A DNA stretch of 64,000 bases, taken from NCBI RefSeq assembly GCF_033096465.1, contig NZ_AP028156.1, forward strand, positions 618,501 to 682,500. Reading direction: 5' to 3'. The stretch comes from Blautia luti (GTDB taxonomy: Bacteria; Bacillota; Clostridia; Lachnospirales; Lachnospiraceae). Below, piece by piece: positions 33,845 to 43,615 of the stretch (the first letter of the stretch is position 1; every line of letters starts with the position of its first letter). The translations under genes and the position numbers were made by a program. Below the pieces are notes generated by a model. That model did not search any database. It was not told where the DNA came from and saw only the letters and a program-made list of their open reading frames with translations.

Positions 33845-34762
33845 ATGAAACAACCAGTATTAGTAGTAATGGCTGCTGGCATGGGAAGCCGTTATGGTGG
33901 TCTGAAGCAGATCGATCCTGTAGATAAAGAAGGGCATATCATCATGGACTTTTCTGTTTATGATGCAGTAAAAGCCGGATTCAAAAAAGTAATCTTTATT
34001 ATCAAGAAAGAAAACGAAGCTGATTTTAAAGCTGCGATCGGAGACAGGCTGAGAAAACATCTGGATGTGACTTATGTATTTCAGGATCTTAAGAACCTTC
34101 CAGAGGGCTATGAGGTTCCTGAAGGAAGAGTCAAACCCTGGGGAACAGGTCATGCGGTATTAAGCTGTATTGATGAGATCGACGAACCATTTGCCGTGAT
34201 CAATGCAGATGATTATTACGGAGCAAATGCTTTCAGGATGGCGTATGATTTCCTGACACAGAATCAGGATGAGGATGGCATCTACAGATATATGATGGTA
34301 GGATATAAGCTTGAGAATACTCTGACAGAGAATGGTCATGTGGCCAGAGGCGTTTGCGTGACAGATGAAGAAGGACATTTGCAGAAGATTCATGAGCGTA
34401 CTCATATCGAAAGACATGAGGGTAATGTTGCCTATACAGAAGATGAGGGCAAAACATGGACCGCTTTACCGCAGGATAGTACGGTTTCCATGAACATGTG
34501 GGGATTTTCAGAAAGCATTCTGAAGGAATTAAAAGCAAGATTCCCGAAATTCCTGGAGGAAAATCTTCCGGTAAATCCTATGAAATGTGAATATTTTCTG
34601 CCGTTTGTAGTAGATGAGCTTCTGGGCGAAAACAAGGCAACTGTAAAGGTTCTTAAATCCATGGATAAGTGGTATGGAGTCACCTATAAAGAGGATAAGC
34701 CGGTAGTTGTGGCTGCAATCCAGAGAATGAAAGATGAAGGATTATATCCGCAGGATTTTTAA
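33845..34762 (+). CDS. Sugar-phosphate nucleotidyltransferase
   Basis: This 305-residue protein has the nucleotide-binding start VVMAAGMGSRYGGLKQIDPV, matching the G-x-G-x-R motif of the family, the metal-binding NADDYYG and a WGTGHAVL motif. It would join a sugar 1-phosphate to a nucleotide. The exact pair is not certain; the adjacent galE makes a UDP-sugar supply role attractive, but this is a divergent group compared with classic GalU. The ribosome site is AAAGGGGAT. Confidence 0.82.
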   Translation: MKQPVLVVMAAGMGSRYGGLKQIDPVDKEGHIIMDFSVYDAVKAGFKKVIFIIKKENEADFKAAIGDRLRKHLDVTYVFQDLKNLPEGYEVPEGRVKPWGTGHAVLSCIDEIDEPFAVINADDYYGANAFRMAYDFLTQNQDEDGIYRYMMVGYKLENTLTENGHVARGVCVTDEEGHLQKIHERTHIERHEGNVAYTEDEGKTWTALPQDSTVSMNMWGFSESILKELKARFPKFLEENLPVNPMKCEYFLPFVVDELLGENKATVKVLKSMDKWYGVTYKEDKPVVVAAIQRMKDEGLYPQDF

Positions 34763-34943
34763 GATTCCGCTCAGAATTTTCAAGGATATTACAGATACTG
34801 TGAACTAGTATAATGATTGTAATAAAGAGCTGGTATATCGTTATTTACGAAACGATGTACTGGAAATGAACTTACAGAAAACAAAGGCTGTTACTGCCCA
34901 GAACATGGGCAACAGACAGCAGACTGATTAGGAGGAGATTATT

Positions 34944-35960
34944 ATGGCAATTTTAGTTACAGGTGGAGCAGGTTATATCGGCAGCCATACAGTTGTGGAA
35001 CTGCAGAATGCCGGATATGATGTAGTGGTTCTGGATAACTTAAGCAATGCAAGCGAGAAATCTCTGGAAAGAGTATCCAAACTTACAGGAAAACCAGTGA
35101 AGTTCTATAAAGCGGATATTCTGGATCGTAATGCTTTAAATGAAATTTTTGATAAAGAAGATATTGATTCCTGCATCCATTTCGCAGGACTGAAGGCTGT
35201 AGGAGAATCCGTTGTAAAGCCGTGGGAATACTATGAGAATAATATTTCCGGTACTTTAACACTGGTAGATGTGATGAGAAAACATAATGTAAAGAACATT
35301 ATCTTCTCTTCCTCTGCAACTGTATATGGAGATCCGGCTATCATCCCGATCACAGAGGAGTGCCCGAAAGGACAGTGTACAAACCCATACGGATGGACCA
35401 AATCCATGCTGGAGCAGATCCTGACAGACATCCAGAAAGCAGATCCGGAATGGAACGTAGTTCTGCTTCGTTACTTCAACCCGATCGGTGCTCACAAGAG
35501 CGGAACCATCGGAGAGAATCCAAACGGTATCCCGAATAACCTGATGCCATACATCACACAGGTTGCAGTAGGCAAACTGAAAGAACTTGGTGTATTCGGA
35601 AACGATTACGATACTCCGGACGGAACAGGTGTAAGAGATTATATCCATGTAGTTGATCTTGCCAAGGGACATGTAAAAGCCCTCAAGAAGATCGAAGACA
35701 ACTCCGGATTAAGCATCTATAACCTTGGTACAGGAAAAGGCTACAGTGTTCTTGATATCGTAAAGAATTTCGAAGCTGCTACAGGCGTTAAGATCCCATA
35801 TGTGATCAAACCGCGCCGTGCAGGTGACATCGCAACATGCTATTCCGATGCTTCCAAAGCAGAGAGAGAACTTGGCTGGAAAGCAGAGAACGGAATTAAG
35901 GAAATGTGCGCAGATTCCTGGAGATGGCAGTCCAATAACCCGAACGGATACGAAGACTGA
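34944..35960 (+). CDS. galE: UDP-glucose 4-epimerase
   Basis: This 338-residue short-chain dehydrogenase-type enzyme starts with the NAD-binding GGAGYIGSH. The catalytic Ser is in SSSATVYGD and the Tyr/Lys pair is in NPYGWTKSM. It interconverts UDP-glucose and UDP-galactose using bound NAD. Length and motifs are standard. The ribosome site AGGAGGAG precedes ATG 34944. It lies behind the nucleotidyltransferase in the same direction, separated by 181 bp with a hairpin near 34886-34915. Confidence 0.95.
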   Translation: MAILVTGGAGYIGSHTVVELQNAGYDVVVLDNLSNASEKSLERVSKLTGKPVKFYKADILDRNALNEIFDKEDIDSCIHFAGLKAVGESVVKPWEYYENNISGTLTLVDVMRKHNVKNIIFSSSATVYGDPAIIPITEECPKGQCTNPYGWTKSMLEQILTDIQKADPEWNVVLLRYFNPIGAHKSGTIGENPNGIPNNLMPYITQVAVGKLKELGVFGNDYDTPDGTGVRDYIHVVDLAKGHVKALKKIEDNSGLSIYNLGTGKGYSVLDIVKNFEAATGVKIPYVIKPRRAGDIATCYSDASKAERELGWKAENGIKEMCADSWRWQSNNPNGYED

Positions 35961-35987
35961 TCAGGACAGAATTCATAAAAAAGTAAA

Positions 35988-36038
35988 AGCAGACCTTACC
36001 GTAGCAGAATATGCAGTTGGTGAGGGCTGCTTTTTTTG
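35988..36038 (+). terminator. Terminator after galE
   Basis: AGCAGACCTTACC pairs with GGTGAGGGCTGCT (mismatch in the middle), followed by TTTTTTT. Confidence 0.75.
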
Positions 36039-36211
36039 TATTCCATACAGGAATAGGTTGCTCCTGTTTTTGAATTGCAGGCCATGCCTGGAAAGTGGTA
36101 TTTTATGTATTGAAAAATGATGCATAACAAGTTACATAATAAATAAATTTCAGGCAGATGTCAGAAATACGGCGTCTGTCTGAAATCAGGTAAAGGAGAG
36201 AGAAAAAAGTT

Positions 36212-36316
36212 ATGCCTATTGGAGTAATCATCAACGCATTATCTGTAGTGATCGGAACGGGAATCTATGGTTCGATCGTGGCAGGAATGAGCCGGGAAGA
36301 AAGGATGGATGTTTAG
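36212..36316 (+). CDS. Small membrane-type ORF, DUF554-like N-terminus
   Basis: The 34 codons encode MPIGVIINALSVVIGTGIYG, then a charged SREERMDV end. This resembles the first membrane helix of DUF554 (YdfK-type) proteins, which are normally over 200 residues. A strong TAAAGGAG site precedes the ATG, and the stop TAG is immediately followed by the nitrilase ATG, which itself lacks an independent site. So it is either a decayed DUF554 gene or a translated leader that couples to the nitrilase. Confidence 0.55.
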   Translation: MPIGVIINALSVVIGTGIYGSIVAGMSREERMDV

Positions 36317-37132
36317 ATGAAAATAAAAACAGCTGCGATCCAGATGCATACGGTACCGGATAAAATGGAAAATATACGGACAGCAGGTGCATATATAGAA
36401 AAAGTGAGTGCACAGAAACCGGATTTTGTGATACTGCCGGAAATGTTCTGTTGTCCCTATCAGACGGAAAATTTTCCGGTATATGCAGAGGAAGAGGGAG
36501 GACCGGCGTGGCAGGCAATGTCCGGACTGGCTGAGAAATACCAGATTTATCTTATTGCAGGTTCCATGCCTGAAAGGGATGCGGACGGAAATATTTTTAA
36601 CACTTCCTATATATTTGACAGACAGGGAAAACAGATCGGGAAACATCGGAAAGCCCATCTTTTCGATATCAATGTAAAAGGCGGCCAGTACTTCAGGGAA
36701 TCAGATACTTTGACTCCGGGGGATCATGCTACAGTATTTGATACGGAATTCGGGAAAATGGGCGTTATGATCTGTTATGATATCCGTTTCCCTGAATTTG
36801 CCCGAACAATGGTACTGGACGGTGCGAAAATGATCTTCGTTCCGGCAGCGTTTAACATGACTACAGGCCCTGCGCATTGGGAACTTAGTTTCCGTGCAAG
36901 AGCCCTTGATAACCAGATTTATATGCTTGGATGTGCTCCTGCCAGAGACACACAGGCAGGATATATTTCCTGGGGACATTCCATTGTGTCTGATCCCTGG
37001 GGACAGGTCAGGAAACAGCTGGATGAGAAAGAAGGCATCTTAATAGAAGAAATAGATCTGGATCGGGAAGACCAGATCAGAGAACAGCTTCCATTATTGA
37101 AACACCGCAAATGTGAGATGTATCATTTATAA
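36317..37132 (+). CDS. Carbon-nitrogen hydrolase (nitrilase superfamily, omega-amidase-like)
   Basis: The product has 271 residues. The catalytic triad is visible: Glu in VILPEMFCCPY, Lys in HRKAHLFDI and Cys in MICYDIRFPE. The HLFDI and GQYFRESDTLTPGD segments resemble the NIT2/omega-amidase branch, which hydrolyses 2-oxoglutaramate-type amides. It is cytoplasmic. Its start directly follows the stop of the small upstream ORF, so translation is likely coupled. Confidence 0.88.
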   Translation: MKIKTAAIQMHTVPDKMENIRTAGAYIEKVSAQKPDFVILPEMFCCPYQTENFPVYAEEEGGPAWQAMSGLAEKYQIYLIAGSMPERDADGNIFNTSYIFDRQGKQIGKHRKAHLFDINVKGGQYFRESDTLTPGDHATVFDTEFGKMGVMICYDIRFPEFARTMVLDGAKMIFVPAAFNMTTGPAHWELSFRARALDNQIYMLGCAPARDTQAGYISWGHSIVSDPWGQVRKQLDEKEGILIEEIDLDREDQIREQLPLLKHRKCEMYHL

Positions 37133-37266
37133 GAAAGATAAGAGGACACATTTTTTTCGTAAACTGACCATAGATCAAACACATTTATTAGATATAGTAA
37201 TACCACCAACAAAAACAAAAGAACTAAAAAAATAAGAATTATAAAAGTATAAAGCGAGGTATCACT

Positions 37267-39429
37267 ATGAAGCATAAACATCTGGCAATGATTATGGGAG
37301 TTATGATCACAGCAACATCTGTAGGATCTGCAGCAACAGTATTTGCAGCAGACAGCAAGACAGAGAGCACTCAGGATGCAGGCGACACCACAGAAGATAC
37401 AGCAGAGGCATCAGATACAGAAGAATCAAATGAAATCCTTGGAGAAGTAAAATCTGTAGAAGATGGGAAAATTACTATCGCAGTAGGAACCAGAAAAGAA
37501 ATGGACCAGCATGGCGAACAGCCACAGGGCGGAGAGAATGGAGAAGCTCCGGAGAAACCGGACGAAGATGATGCGAAGGAAGGCGGCGATGCCAAAGATA
37601 CAGAATCAACGGGCGAGACACCTGATGATAAAACTGACAAAGGTGAAGCACCAGACGGAGAAGCACCATCTATGCTAGATCTGACAGGCGAAGAACAGGA
37701 AGTCACAGTTACAGACAATACAGTAATCACAAAACAGTCCATGGGCGGAGGTCAGGAAACACCTGGCGGAGAGGTTCCTGAGAAGTCGGATGGAGATAAT
37801 GCAGATGCAAAATCTGATGATACTAAGGAAACAGACGATTCAGAAAAAACAGATGAAGCATCCGATGACACAGAAAGCAGCGATTCAGAAGATAAATCCG
37901 AAACATCCGACAGTGAAAAGACAGAAGAAAAGAGCGAAGCTCCGGACGGCAACGGCCAGGCACCAGACAGCACAGGTCAGACCGAAGAGATCACATTAGA
38001 CGACATCAAAGAAGGCGACGTAGTAGCAATCACATTAGACGATGACGGAAATGCAGCAACCATCATAGTTCAGTCCATGGAAATGGGCGGCGGCCAGGGA
38101 GGTCCTGGTGGTCAGGCTTCCGGTGTGGACAGCTATGATGCAGCCAACGAATACAGCTCAGACGAAACTGTTTCCGACACATCCCTGGAATCCACAGGAA
38201 CAGACGAGAACGCAGCACTTGTTTCCAATGGTGCAGAAGTTACATTTAACAATGATGCAATTTCCAGAACCTCTTCCGACAGCCAGGGCGGTGATAACTC
38301 CAGCTTCTATGGTGTAGGAGCAGCAGTCCTTGCCACAGATGGAAACGCATATGTCAAAGACAGCACAGTAAGCACAGACAGCAAAGGAGGCGCAGGACTC
38401 TTCGCATACGGCGATGGAACGGTATACGCAGCAGATACCAATATTACCACACAGCAGGATACCTCAGGCGGAATCCACGCAGCAGGCGGCGGAACACTTT
38501 ATGCATGGAATCTGAACGTTGAGACTAACGGCGAATCCTCTGCAGCGATCCGCAGTGATAGAGGCGGCGGAAAAATGGTAGTGGACGGCGGTACTTACAC
38601 ATCCAACGGTGTAGGCTCCCCGGCAGTTTACTGTACCGCAGATATTGCAGTCAACAACGCAGAACTGACAGCAAACGGTTCAGAAGCAGTATGCATCGAG
38701 GGCTTAAACTCCCTGAGACTTTACAACAGCAACCTGACCGGAAACATGAGCGATGATGACCAGAACGACACAACCTGGACAGTGATCCTCTACCAGAGCA
38801 TGTCCGGTGACTCTGAGGTAGGTAACAGTACCTTCCAGATGGACGGCGGTACCATCACATCCCAGAATGGCGGCTTATTTTACACAACCAACACAGAATG
38901 CACCATCGCATTAAAAGACGTAGATATCACATACAATGACGACAGCGAATTCTTCCTGCAGTGCACAGGAAACAACAACCAGCGGGGATGGGGTCAGAGC
39001 GGTGCCAATGGATCTGACTGCAGCTTTACAGCAGACAGCCAGGATATGAAAGGCAATGTAATCTGGGATTCCATCAGTGACCTTGACTTCTACATGACTA
39101 ACGGCAGCACACTGGAAGGCGCATTTGTCAATGACGAAACTTATGCAGGAAACGGAGGAGATGGCTACTGCAACGTAGTGATCGACAAAGAATCCACCTG
39201 GACAGTAACAGGTGACAGCACCATCACATCCATGTCAAATGCAGGAACCATCACAGATGCAGACGGCAAAACAGTCTCCATCGTAGGCACAGACGGAACA
39301 ACTTATGTAGAAGGTGACAGTGATTATACTATCACAGTAGGTTCCTATCAGGACAGCGCAGATACTTCAAGTGCCACATCCGTGGATGACTGGTCTAACT
39401 ATGAAACAGAAAAACCGGAGAACCTGTAA
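37267..39429 (+). CDS. Large secreted acidic protein with beta-helix-like repeat region
   Basis: The product has 720 residues. The signal peptide ends AATVFA-ADSK. Residues 30-265 are highly acidic and low in complexity (runs of SD, TE, DDTKE, SEKTEEKS) with Gly/Gln/Pro-rich patches (GEQPQGGENGEAPEKPDED). Residues 290-700 have short repeating units ending in polar Gly/Asn turns (VDGGTYTSNGVGSP, YCTADIAVNNAELTANGSEA, MDGGTITSQNGG), the pattern of a right-handed beta-helix. There is no LPXTG, lipobox or membrane anchor. Beta-helix proteins are often carbohydrate-active or adhesive, but no catalytic motif is evident. It is released or loosely held at the surface. It is transcribed alone. Confidence 0.75.
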   Translation: MKHKHLAMIMGVMITATSVGSAATVFAADSKTESTQDAGDTTEDTAEASDTEESNEILGEVKSVEDGKITIAVGTRKEMDQHGEQPQGGENGEAPEKPDEDDAKEGGDAKDTESTGETPDDKTDKGEAPDGEAPSMLDLTGEEQEVTVTDNTVITKQSMGGGQETPGGEVPEKSDGDNADAKSDDTKETDDSEKTDEASDDTESSDSEDKSETSDSEKTEEKSEAPDGNGQAPDSTGQTEEITLDDIKEGDVVAITLDDDGNAATIIVQSMEMGGGQGGPGGQASGVDSYDAANEYSSDETVSDTSLESTGTDENAALVSNGAEVTFNNDAISRTSSDSQGGDNSSFYGVGAAVLATDGNAYVKDSTVSTDSKGGAGLFAYGDGTVYAADTNITTQQDTSGGIHAAGGGTLYAWNLNVETNGESSAAIRSDRGGGKMVVDGGTYTSNGVGSPAVYCTADIAVNNAELTANGSEAVCIEGLNSLRLYNSNLTGNMSDDDQNDTTWTVILYQSMSGDSEVGNSTFQMDGGTITSQNGGLFYTTNTECTIALKDVDITYNDDSEFFLQCTGNNNQRGWGQSGANGSDCSFTADSQDMKGNVIWDSISDLDFYMTNGSTLEGAFVNDETYAGNGGDGYCNVVIDKESTWTVTGDSTITSMSNAGTITDADGKTVSIVGTDGTTYVEGDSDYTITVGSYQDSADTSSATSVDDWSNYETEKPENL

Positions 39430-39470
39430 AAATAAAACTCCATATAGAAATGTAAAAAATTAGAAATGTA

Positions 39471-39502
39471 AAAAAATCACGGCGAACAACCGTGATTTTT
39501 TT
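39471..39502 (+). terminator. Terminator after the beta-helix protein gene
   Basis: AAAAAATCACGG and CCGTGATTTTTT pair perfectly around CGAACAA, with the T-tract at the end. Confidence 0.9.
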
Positions 39503-39684
39503 ATGTGCATTTAACAATTATTTGACGTAAACAAGATTGTTGGGGAAGTCAGAAAGTTTTTATAATAATGCCAGTGGTCAAAAGCAGGCAGCCCTAAAAC
39601 AGACAGAGTCAGGCAGAGAAAATATCTGCTTCGCTACCTGCTGATACTCTAAACATAAATCAGAAACAGGAGATAAAAATTAAT

Positions 39685-40479
39685 ATGCAGCATGACCTTG
39701 CATCAATGATAAAAGAAAAAAAGCTGTTCCTCCTGGATATCGACGGAACCGTTGCTCTGGGAAGTGAACTTCTCCCGGGTGCGGCAGACTTTCTTTATAC
39801 AGTAAAGGAAAATGGCGGAATTTTCCGCTTTCTTACCAACAATTCATCCAAAGTAGCCAGAGATTATGTAGAGCAGTTTCATGACTGGGGCATTGAAACT
39901 ACAGAAGAGGAATTTATCACTGCCGGAACTTATGCCAGAGATTTCCTGAAGAAATATTACGGAAATGAAAAAATCCTGGTAGCAGCTACAGAAACCTATT
40001 GCAATGAACTGAGAAAAGCAGGTCTGAACATTACAGATCAGGCAGAGGATGATGTAGACTGCGTACTCTGCGCTTACGACACAGAACTGACCTACGAGAA
40101 ACTGGTTCAGGTCTGCAAGCAGCTTACTGAGACAAAGGTTCCCTGGTTTGCGACAAATCCGGATCTGCGCTGTCCCATCGATTTCGGAATGGTTCCGGAC
40201 TGCGGTTCCATCTGCCGGATGATCACAGCGTCCGTTGGCAGAGAACCGGAATACATCGGCAAACCGGCACCCGGAATGGTATATGCCTGTCTGGAAGAAA
40301 CAGGATGTACTCCGAAACAGACCTTGCTCATTGGTGACAGAATCTACACAGATATGGAATGCGGCAAACGTGCAGGAGTTGACAGCTGTCTGGTACTGAC
40401 AGGCGAAGCCAGTGCAGAGGAATGGAAAAACGGCTTCCGGTGTCAGTCACTGGGAAAACTTGTCGGATATTTTTCATAG
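39685..40479 (+). CDS. HAD-IIA (NagD-like) phosphatase in the Ugp operon
   Basis: The product has 264 residues. Motif I is LFLLDIDGTVALG, motif II is FLTNNSS, and the C-terminal KPAPGMVYACLEE and LIGDRIYTDMECG carry motifs III and IV. The cap is the type IIA seen in NagD and glycerol-phosphate phosphatases. Leading the Ugp-like operon, it may dephosphorylate glycerol phosphate made by the GDPD enzyme at the operon's end. That substrate is inference. The ribosome site is AACAGGAGATAAAAAT. Confidence 0.88.
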   Translation: MQHDLASMIKEKKLFLLDIDGTVALGSELLPGAADFLYTVKENGGIFRFLTNNSSKVARDYVEQFHDWGIETTEEEFITAGTYARDFLKKYYGNEKILVAATETYCNELRKAGLNITDQAEDDVDCVLCAYDTELTYEKLVQVCKQLTETKVPWFATNPDLRCPIDFGMVPDCGSICRMITASVGREPEYIGKPAPGMVYACLEETGCTPKQTLLIGDRIYTDMECGKRAGVDSCLVLTGEASAEEWKNGFRCQSLGKLVGYFS

Positions 40480-40584
40480 AGATGTCTGCGAAACCATTGC
40501 GTTGTTAAAGCAGCCCACCACAGGATATCTGATGAAAAATATTGATTATAAAAGTTGTAAAAGCAGGAGAGGAAAGGAAATTAA

Positions 40585-41718
40585 ATGTCAGAAATCATAT
40601 TAAGAGACATCTGCAAAAGCTACGAAAACGGCTTTCAGGCAGTAAAGAATTTTAATCTGGAAATAGAAAAAGGTGAGCTGGTAGTATTTGTCGGACCGTC
40701 CGGATGCGGAAAATCAACCACACTCCGAATGATCGCCGGACTGGAAGACATCAGCGATGGTGAATTATGGATTGGAGACAAACTGGTTAACTATCTGGAG
40801 CCAAAAGAGCGCGACCTGGCAATGGTTTTCCAGAGCTACGCCCTTTATCCACAGATGAACATTTATGATAATATTGCTTTTTCTTTACAGGTAAGAAAAG
40901 TACCGAAGAAAGAAATCGACCGCAGAGTACATCAGGTAGCAGAGCTTCTGGGGCTGGAAAATCTGCTGAAACAGCGGCCAAAGAATCTTTCCGGCGGACA
41001 ACGTCAGAGAGTGGCTATCGGAAACGCCATCATCCGTGAACCCAAAGTACTTCTTATGGATGAACCATTATCCAATCTGGATGCAAAACTCCGTACCCAG
41101 ATGCGTGTAGAACTGGCAAACATTCACAAAGTTCTTGGAAACACTATCATCTACGTTACCCATGATCAGACAGAAGCAATAACTCTGGGAGACAGGATCA
41201 TAGTAATGAATCAGGGCGTGGTACAGCAGGCAGACACCCCGCAGAACCTGTACGATTACCCGGTAAACCGTTTCGTGGCAGGTTTCATTGGATCTCCATC
41301 CATGAACTTCATCAAGGGTCTGGTAATGGAAAAAGTAGGAGTTCCTACTTTCTGCACAGAGAACGACGGAAACATTCCAATCCCGGATTGCTTGTGGAAA
41401 ATTCTGAAACGACAGGGCTATGTTGGCAGAAACATCGAACTTGGAATCCGCCCGGAATATTTCCTGGAAAAACCTGCGCAGGCAGATACCAGAGGCGAGT
41501 GGAAACTGGAAGTAACAGTTACAGCCAGAGAACTTCTGGGAGCAGAAGTAATCCTCCACTTCAATCACAATGGCCAGGACTGCTGTGCAAAAGTTTCCGG
41601 TGACAGCCTGATTGATAAAGGTGATAAAGTAACACTCTGGATCAATATGGCATATATTTCCGCGTTTGATCTGGAAACGCAGGAGAATATTACGCTGAGA
41701 AGAGGGGCGTTTTCGTAA
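40585..41718 (+). CDS. ugpC: UgpC/MalK-type ABC ATPase
   Basis: This 377-residue ATPase has Walker A GPSGCGKST, Q-loop VFQSYALYPQM, signature LSGGQRQRV and Walker B LLMDEPLSNLDA. The C-terminal third is the OB-fold regulatory domain (GFIGSPSMNFIKG, LGIRPEYF) of the CUT1 family. This architecture powers sugar or glycerophosphodiester importers. It lies 105 bp after the phosphatase gene and before its two permeases and binding protein, so it should be the dedicated ATPase here. Confidence 0.9.
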   Translation: MSEIILRDICKSYENGFQAVKNFNLEIEKGELVVFVGPSGCGKSTTLRMIAGLEDISDGELWIGDKLVNYLEPKERDLAMVFQSYALYPQMNIYDNIAFSLQVRKVPKKEIDRRVHQVAELLGLENLLKQRPKNLSGGQRQRVAIGNAIIREPKVLLMDEPLSNLDAKLRTQMRVELANIHKVLGNTIIYVTHDQTEAITLGDRIIVMNQGVVQQADTPQNLYDYPVNRFVAGFIGSPSMNFIKGLVMEKVGVPTFCTENDGNIPIPDCLWKILKRQGYVGRNIELGIRPEYFLEKPAQADTRGEWKLEVTVTARELLGAEVILHFNHNGQDCCAKVSGDSLIDKGDKVTLWINMAYISAFDLETQENITLRRGAFS

Positions 41719-41786
41719 GAAAAATAAGATCGTTCAGGAGTTTCATATAACTCATGAAAATATAAAAAAGGAAAGGTGTTCAACAC

Positions 41787-42644
41787 ATGAAGAAGTTAAA
41801 AAACACAGGCGCCTACGCATACCTGCTTCCAAGCTTCCTGATCTTCGGAATCTTCTTATTCTATCCGTTTTTTAAGACTCTGTATTTAAGTCTCTTCAAA
41901 ACAAACAAGATGGGACAGGCAAAATTATTCGTAGGACTTGGCAATTACAAAGATTTATTCCAGTCATCCTCATTCTGGAACAGTCTGGCAGTAACCCTGA
42001 TCTTTGTTGTGATTGTGGTAGCAGTCAGCATGATCCTGGGACTTACCACAGCAATCCTATGTAACAAAACATTCCCGGGAATCCGTTTTTTCAGTACCGC
42101 TTATGCGCTGCCAATGGCGATCGCATCCAGTTCAGCAGCTATGGTCTTCAAGATCATGCTTCATCCGTCCGTGGGAATCATCAACAAGATTTTCCATCTG
42201 GACATCAACTGGGTCAGTGATCCGAAATACGCGCTGATCTGCGTGGCAGTTCTTACTGCATGGCTCAACAGTGGAATCAACTTCCTGTATTTTTCCGCTG
42301 GTTTAAGCAACATCGACGAAACTATTTACGAACGTGCTTCTGTAGACGGCGCAAGTTCCTTTCAGAAATTTTACCGCCTGACACTTCCGGGGCTGGCACC
42401 AATGATGTTCTACACATTAGTAGTAAATATCATCCAGGCATTTCAGTCATTCGGACAGGTCAAGATCCTGACAGAGGGCGGCCCTGGAGAATCCACAAAC
42501 CTGATCGTGTATTCCATTTACAGAGATGCATTCTTTAACTACCGTTTCGGAAGCGCAGCAGCCCAGTCAGTGGTACTTTTCCTGATCGTGCTGGTACTTA
42601 CCCTGGCAATGTTCAAAATCGAGAAAAAAGGAGTGAAATATTAA
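41787..42644 (+). CDS. ugpA: UgpA-type ABC permease
   Basis: This 285-residue CUT1 permease has six membrane helices. The EAA loop, which contacts the ATPase, is recognisable as YERASVDGASSFQKFYRLTLPGLAP. It pairs with the UgpE-type permease, whose ATG overlaps this gene's stop by one base. Its closest functional assignment, glycerol-3-phosphate or glycerophosphodiester uptake, comes from the GDPD gene in the operon. Confidence 0.88.
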   Translation: MKKLKNTGAYAYLLPSFLIFGIFLFYPFFKTLYLSLFKTNKMGQAKLFVGLGNYKDLFQSSSFWNSLAVTLIFVVIVVAVSMILGLTTAILCNKTFPGIRFFSTAYALPMAIASSSAAMVFKIMLHPSVGIINKIFHLDINWVSDPKYALICVAVLTAWLNSGINFLYFSAGLSNIDETIYERASVDGASSFQKFYRLTLPGLAPMMFYTLVVNIIQAFQSFGQVKILTEGGPGESTNLIVYSIYRDAFFNYRFGSAAAQSVVLFLIVLVLTLAMFKIEKKGVKY

Positions 42645-43567
42645 TGTCACAGATAGGCAGCATCACTGCTGAAAAAGAAAAACAGATGGCTCTGGAACGC
42701 CAGAAGTTTCAGGAAGCAAAAGCCAAAATGCTGGCGCAGCAAAAATATAAAAGAGCAGCCAGAACCATCGGACATATCGCATTAAATATCGTTGTGGCAC
42801 TGATCGTTCTTCTGCCTCTTTTATATGCAATAAGCATCGCATTTATGCCATCCAGCGAACTTTTTACTCTGGATCTGAACATCCTGCCGAAACATCCGAC
42901 CCTGGAAAATTTCCGTCAGGCATTACAGAAAGTTCCGCTTGTACGATTCGTTGTTAACTCATTCCTGGTAGCCGGACTGATCACGATCGGACAGATCATT
43001 TCCTGTTCCCTGGCAGCATTTTCATTTTCCTTTCTGGATTTCAAAGGAAAAAATGTGCTGTTTATGCTGGTAATGGCAACCATGATGATCCCTGGAGAGG
43101 CAACGATCATTTCCAATTACCTGACAGTCAGCAGCTGGAACTGGTTAGACTCTTATCAGGTACTGATCGTGCCGTATCTGACATCTGCAATGGGAATCTT
43201 CCTGTTCAGACAGTTTTATCTTACATTCCCAATCTCCCTGTATGAATCAGCGAAGATCGACGGATGCTCCAATCTGCGATTCATCTGGCAGATCCTGATG
43301 CCGCTGACAAAATCAGCAATGGGAGCTATGGCAGTTTACACCTTTATCAACGCATGGAATATGTACATGTGGCCGTTGCTTGTAACTGGTTCAGACAAGA
43401 TGCGTACCGTACAGATCGGTATCGGAATGCTGGACAGCGTGGATTCTCAGTCCATCACCCTGATGATCGCAGGTGTTGTACTGATCATCCTGCCATCCAT
43501 TTCCATCTTCATCGCAGGCCAGAAGCAGCTGATCCGAGGCATGTTCTCAGGCGCTGTAAAAGGTTGA
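42644..43567 (+). CDS. ugpE: UgpE-type ABC permease
   Basis: The product has 307 residues, with about 40 charged N-terminal residues (Glu/Lys-rich, longer than usual) before six membrane helices. Its EAA loop is LYESAKIDGCSNLRFIWQI, and LPLTKSAMGA follows. It forms the channel with UgpA. It overlaps the ugpA stop (TAATG), so translation is coupled. Confidence 0.88.
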   Translation: MSQIGSITAEKEKQMALERQKFQEAKAKMLAQQKYKRAARTIGHIALNIVVALIVLLPLLYAISIAFMPSSELFTLDLNILPKHPTLENFRQALQKVPLVRFVVNSFLVAGLITIGQIISCSLAAFSFSFLDFKGKNVLFMLVMATMMIPGEATIISNYLTVSSWNWLDSYQVLIVPYLTSAMGIFLFRQFYLTFPISLYESAKIDGCSNLRFIWQILMPLTKSAMGAMAVYTFINAWNMYMWPLLVTGSDKMRTVQIGIGMLDSVDSQSITLMIAGVVLIILPSISIFIAGQKQLIRGMFSGAVKG

Positions 43568-43615
43568 TAAATGGATAAACTAAAAAATAAGCATAAGAAA
43601 AGAAAGAGGTAAAGT

